DNA of 6,579 bases from Sporomusa sp. (GTDB lineage: Bacteria > Bacillota_C > Negativicutes > Sporomusales > Sporomusaceae). The notes under the pieces are model-generated. The model was not told where the DNA came from and searched no databases. It saw only the letters and a program-made list of their open reading frames with translations. Made by a program: the position numbers and the translations under genes. Location of the stretch: positions 1-6,579 of the forward strand of contig JAQSXM010000197.1 in NCBI GenBank assembly GCA_029256645.1, in the 5' to 3' direction. Shown one piece after another: positions 5,562 through 6,579 of the stretch (the first letter of the stretch is position 1; every line of letters starts with the position of its first letter).

Positions 5562-6203
5562 TTAAGAGGTTGGTGTTTCTAAATGAATGCTGCCTGCCGG
5601 TGCACCAAATAGGGTTTCTATTAGCTTCCCGGCAATCGCCAGCTTATTTTTTATGATTGTTGGGTCTGATTCATGCCCGAATTCTGTGGGCGAAGTGGCT
5701 TCCAGCAAGGCAGCTATAATACCGGCAAAGAAAGATAGGGTCTCGTCTATATGGGTAACCTGGGTTACCCCTTCCTGATTGCCCTGTTCCAGAATGCTTT
5801 TAAACAGCGGGGCGGCAATTACCTGAAGTTGGCGCCAGACTTTGTTGATCAATTCACCCTGTTTTTCTTTATATAAAACGGTAGCAATCAGCCCTGGTTC
5901 ACCCGAGTAACACAGTTTATAGAAATGACTGATAAGCAATTGTAATTTTTCCAAAACGGTTGCATTTTCAAGATGACAAGACTGAATATGGTTTACCATA
6001 TTTTTGGCATAACGGGCAAAGATGGCTTCAAGAAGGGCTTCTTTCGAAGGAAAGTAGTAATAAAAAGTACCTTGTGCTACATTAACTCTTTTGACAATAT
6101 CCTGGACTGTAGTTTTTTCATAACCTGCAGACAGGAATAACTCCAGAGCTGTATCCATTAATTCAGCCTGGCGTACATGGGGATCTTTGGTAATTCTGGC
6201 AAT
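5562..6203 (-). CDS. TetR/AcrR-family transcriptional regulator (proposed ATT start)
   Basis: This is a DNA-binding repressor of the TetR family; the ligand and targets are unknown. From an ATT at 6203-6201 the product is 213 residues and opens MARITKDPHVRQAEL, a typical TetR beginning. The helix-turn-helix is in residues about 31-51: TTVQDIVKRVNV, then the recognition helix AQGTFYYYF, followed by PSKEALLEAIF. The C-terminal ligand and dimer domain is poorly conserved, as is usual. The first ATG, at 6158, would cut into helix 1 and has no Shine-Dalgarno, and no ATG/GTG/TTG occurs between it and the in-frame stop at 6230-6228. The gene is convergent with the ABC unit and is the last before the shared terminator. 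A perfect inverted repeat at its own predicted transcription start implies autorepression. It may control the ABC unit or the FecE-like operon upstream, but neither is shown by the sequence. Confidence 0.9.
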   Translation of the reverse strand: MARITKDPHVRQAELMDTALELFLSAGYEKTTVQDIVKRVNVAQGTFYYYFPSKEALLEAIFARYAKNMVNHIQSCHLENATVLEKLQLLISHFYKLCYSGEPGLIATVLYKEKQGELINKVWRQLQVIAAPLFKSILEQGNQEGVTQVTHIDETLSFFAGIIAALLEATSPTEFGHESDPTIIKNKLAIAGKLIETLFGAPAGSIHLETPTS

Positions 6204-6216
6204 CGGAAAACACCTC
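6201..6216 (-). promoter_or_regulatory. Shine-Dalgarno and near-cognate ATT start of tetR
   Basis: Read on the minus strand, GAGGTG (6216-6211), a six-base match to the anti-Shine-Dalgarno, is followed by a 7-base spacer and then ATT (6203-6201), which opens the family-typical ARITKDP sequence. No standard start codon lies between the upstream in-frame stop and ATG 6158. Confidence 0.6.
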
Positions 6217-6222
6217 GCTTGT

Positions 6223-6238
6223 ACTGACTAATGTCAGT
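6223..6238. promoter_or_regulatory. Probable TetR operator (inverted repeat)
   Basis: ACTGAC (6223-6228) and GTCAGT (6233-6238) form a perfect inverted repeat around TAAT. It starts just past the -10 box of the tetR promoter and covers the predicted transcription start (about 6236), upstream of the Shine-Dalgarno. TetR-family repressors commonly bind such repeats to block their own promoter; assignment to this TetR is inferred from position. Confidence 0.7.
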
Positions 6239-6242
6239 TTAA

Positions 6243-6271
6243 ATTGTAAATTAAAACAATTCTGTTGTCAA
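6243..6271 (-). promoter_or_regulatory. Sigma-70-type promoter of tetR
   Basis: On the minus strand the -35 TTGACA (6271-6266, perfect consensus) is 17 bases from the -10 TACAAT (6248-6243, one mismatch to TATAAT). The spacer is AT-rich. Transcription should begin near 6236, inside the inverted repeat. Confidence 0.85.
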
Positions 6272-6327
6272 TGAGGCTTGCCATGAAAAACTTGTTTACT
6301 TCCCGATGGTTAACGGTAGTATATACC
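6272..6327 (-). other. Spacer after the FecE-like gene; no terminator seen
   Basis: Between the FecE-like stop and the tetR -35 box I find no GC-rich hairpin followed by a T-run on the minus strand. Only weak repeats occur, such as GGTA/TACC at 6315-6327. Transcription from the upstream ABC operon could therefore run into tetR in addition to tetR's own promoter. Confidence 0.35.
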
Positions 6328-6579
6328 TTAAGCAGAGCAATGACAGGGGTGATAGGAGATTGCCAAATAACCGGTAGCTGAGTTTTTCTGAATCGTGCAG
6401 TCGATTTCATACACATCGCGAATCAATTGCGGGGTTATAATTTTGTTTGGCGGTCCGTAAGTAACAATTGCTCCGTCTTTCATGACATACAACTTGTCAC
6501 AATACATAGCCGCCAGGCTGAGATCATGCAAAGCGGCAAGTACGCCGATGCCAAGTGACTTTACTATAGAAAGCAGTTG
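6328..6579 (-). CDS. FecE/BtuD-type ABC transporter ATP-binding protein, C-terminal part (5' end outside window)
   Basis: The minus-strand frame is open to the window edge and gives the last 83 residues of an ABC ATPase that is usually about 255-270 long. The H-loop is in LAALHDLSLAAMYCDKL, with the conserved His at 6528-6526. Next come YVMKDGAIVTYGPP and TPQLIRDVYEID, the pattern of the FecE/FhuC/BtuD group serving iron-siderophore, heme or cobalamin importers. Walker A, signature and Walker B motifs lie outside the window. The TTG at 6531 is only an internal leucine codon, not a start. The extreme C-terminus is HPCHCSA, which I do not recognise as a family feature. The substrate cannot be told; a binding protein and permease would be expected upstream on the minus strand. 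Confidence 0.88.
   Translation of the reverse strand, partial: QLLSIVKSLGIGVLAALHDLSLAAMYCDKLYVMKDGAIVTYGPPNKIITPQLIRDVYEIDCTIQKNSATGYLAISYHPCHCSA

Noticed and set aside
5562..6158. tetR starting at ATG 6158 (198 residues)
   Set aside because: It would remove the start of helix 1, and no Shine-Dalgarno lies at a usable distance. The upstream in-frame sequence reads as a typical TetR N-terminus behind a good Shine-Dalgarno.
6234..6416. 60-codon minus-strand frame across the FecE-like 3' end and the tetR promoter
   Set aside because: It is out of frame with the clear ABC ATPase, has no recognisable product and runs over the promoter and operator.
1..6579. CRISPR arrays, tRNA or rRNA genes, insertion sequences, attachment sites
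   Set aside because: I saw no regularly spaced repeats, tRNA cloverleaf, transposase motifs or terminal repeats on either strand.

Overview
The window comes from a moderate-GC bacterium, most likely a Bacillota (Firmicute). I favour the diderm Negativicutes/Sporomusa side, but this is an inference from gene style and not proven. Pointers are strong purine-rich Shine-Dalgarno sites, A-tract/T-tract hairpin terminators, a TTG start, a CheX-type phosphatase, and a very large ectodomain protein that would suit a double-membrane envelope.

Region 1 (1-2198, + strand) is the end of a chemotaxis operon. It holds the C-terminal part of cheB, then cheR, a single-domain cheY-like receiver and a cheX-like phosphatase, closed by a hairpin terminator. 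The genes are packed with 4-base stop/start overlaps or a 2-base gap. CheR and CheB set receptor methylation, CheY carries the phosphoryl signal to the flagellar motor, and CheX removes it.

Region 2 (2199-5560, + strand) begins with a leader that holds no convincing gene. A two-gene unit follows: a 783-residue membrane protein with one N-terminal membrane span, an extracytoplasmic part of about 590 residues and three C-terminal spans, then a GlnQ/HisP-like ABC ATPase. No amino-acid permease and no substrate-binding protein are present. The membrane protein's cytoplasmic C-terminus carries a motif spaced like the EAA coupling loop of ABC importers. This pair is the best candidate for an undescribed system. 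A bidirectional terminator with a 20-bp perfect stem ends the unit.

Region 3 (5561-6579, - strand) holds a TetR-family repressor, convergent with the ABC unit, and the C-terminal end of a FecE/BtuD-type iron-siderophore or cobalamin ABC ATPase running off the window. The tetR gene has a near-consensus promoter (TTGACA-N17-TACAAT) with a perfect inverted repeat at the predicted transcription start, the layout expected for autorepression.

Two of the six gene starts visible here appear to use near-cognate codons, ATA for cheR and ATT for tetR. Each is well placed behind a good Shine-Dalgarno site and is needed to give the full conserved N-terminus. An annotation limited to ATG/GTG/TTG would truncate both proteins.
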